6,427 bases of DNA from an uncultured Eubacteriales bacterium (GTDB lineage Bacteria; Bacillota; Clostridia; Oscillospirales; CAG-272), in contig CAKRSS010000084.1 in assembly GCA_934401725.1 (NCBI GenBank), positions 1-6,427 on the forward strand, read 5' to 3'. Below are positions 6,079-6,427 of the stretch, piece by piece. The notes under the pieces were generated by a model that searched no databases, was not told the DNA's origin, and was given only the letters and a program-made list of their open reading frames with translations. A program made the position numbers and the translations under genes. The first letter of the stretch is position 1. Every line of letters starts with the position of its first letter.

Positions 6079-6278
6079 TTCCGTCTAAATAGTCTTCATG
6101 AGCGGCGGAGCCGCAATATGACGGCGCGCATAGTGGGACACTTCCGCCCACCCTTCCGCCTAATTAGCCTTCATGAGCGGCGGAGCCGCAATATGACGGC
6201 GCGCATAGTGGGACACTTCCGCCCACCCCTCCGCCTAATTAGCCTTCATGAGCGGCGGAGCCGCAATATGATGGCGCG
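6079..6278. repeat. 75-bp tandem repeat, about 2.7 copies
   Basis: Copies begin at 6079, 6154 and 6229. The first two differ at only three positions, and the third matches through about 6278 before diverging. Each unit has a hairpin GCGGC, GGA, GCCGC between CAT and ATATG, the first two carry GTGGG...CCCAC, and the later units contain the palindrome CTAATTAG. The period equals 25 codons, so one frame stays open through all copies (6118-6396), but coding is not supported. A degraded partial copy may precede 6079 (TTCCGCC, then CACCCC). Confidence 0.92.
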
Positions 6279-6367
6279 GGTCGTGTGGCGTGAGCTTGCG
6301 GTTCTATCAAACCTCATCCGAGCGGTGAAGCGCCCTCCGAAAACTTCATTCCGAGAACCATTTGTAC
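6279..6367. other. Short spacer between the tandem repeat and the right terminal repeat
   Basis: No gene, promoter or strong hairpin is seen here. Confidence 0.4.
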
Positions 6368-6427
6368 CGCAGACGCTCCCACCGGGACGCACTTAAGGCC
6401 GCCGGGGCGGGGCGTCAATGGTTAGCC
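6368..6427. repeat. Terminal direct repeat, right copy (about 60 bp)
   Basis: Ungapped match to 1-60 with 57 of 60 bases identical. The differences cluster at 6393-6396, where this copy reads CTTAAG instead of CGGAGG. The window ends inside or exactly at the end of the repeat. Confidence 0.85.

Noticed and set aside
5857..6088. Small open frames on both strands (63 and 67 codons)
   Set aside because: No ribosome binding site, no similarity recognised, and they overlap each other on opposite strands.
6079..6278. CRISPR array
   Set aside because: The 75-bp units are contiguous with no variable spacers.
6118..6396. 92-codon frame with repeated 25-residue units
   Set aside because: The frame is open only because the tandem period is 75 bases. 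It has a weak GGAG-like site before ATG in each unit, but no domain, signal or credible composition.
1..6427. Circular plasmid or phage closed by overlapping ends
   Set aside because: The end repeats differ at three positions and no replication, mobilisation or phage gene is present.

Overview
The window looks like a GC-rich chromosomal segment from an anaerobic, Gram-positive gut-type member of the Clostridia (Oscillospiraceae or Christensenellales-like; this assignment is inference). The reasons are secreted peptidoglycan hydrolases with Listeria-Bacteroides (InlB B-type) repeats, a C-terminal membrane anchor instead of a sortase motif, sigma-A type promoters, purine-rich ribosome binding sites, and GC-rich coding DNA split by an AT-rich promoter region. 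No rRNA, tRNA, CRISPR array, transposase, integrase or phage gene was found.

Layout: positions 1-60 are one copy of a repeat that recurs in direct orientation at the very end (6368-6427, 57 of 60 bases identical). Positions 61-180 hold no gene. Positions 181-422 hold a hairpin-rich intergenic repeat (element L). On the minus strand, 419-2767 encodes a secreted GH73-type N-acetylglucosaminidase of 782 residues whose stop codon lies inside the edge of element L. Positions 2768-3021 form an AT-rich divergent promoter region with two convincing back-to-back promoters, each with a dyad near its predicted start site, plus a possible 13-codon leader ORF. On the plus strand, 3022-5394 encodes a 790-residue CHAP-SH3b-InlB-repeat protein with a signal peptide and a C-terminal membrane anchor, followed by a strong intrinsic terminator. 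Positions 5489-5732 hold element R, a second copy of the hairpin-rich repeat, inverted relative to L. Positions 5733-6078 show no supportable gene. Positions 6079-6278 hold a 75-bp tandem repeat (about 2.7 copies).

The two genes make complementary cell-wall enzymes: one cuts the glycan strand (glucosaminidase), the other is predicted to cut the stem peptide or the amide bond (CHAP). They share one control region and may be expressed together for cell separation or wall turnover. The extracellular repeat domains suggest binding to the wall or to partners.

The most unusual signal is not in the genes. Elements L and R each lie just downstream of one of the two genes, in that gene's sense orientation. 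They share three hairpins whose paired bases change together between the copies, and a fourth shared module occupies a different place in each. This suggests a dispersed structured DNA or RNA element under selection for its fold.
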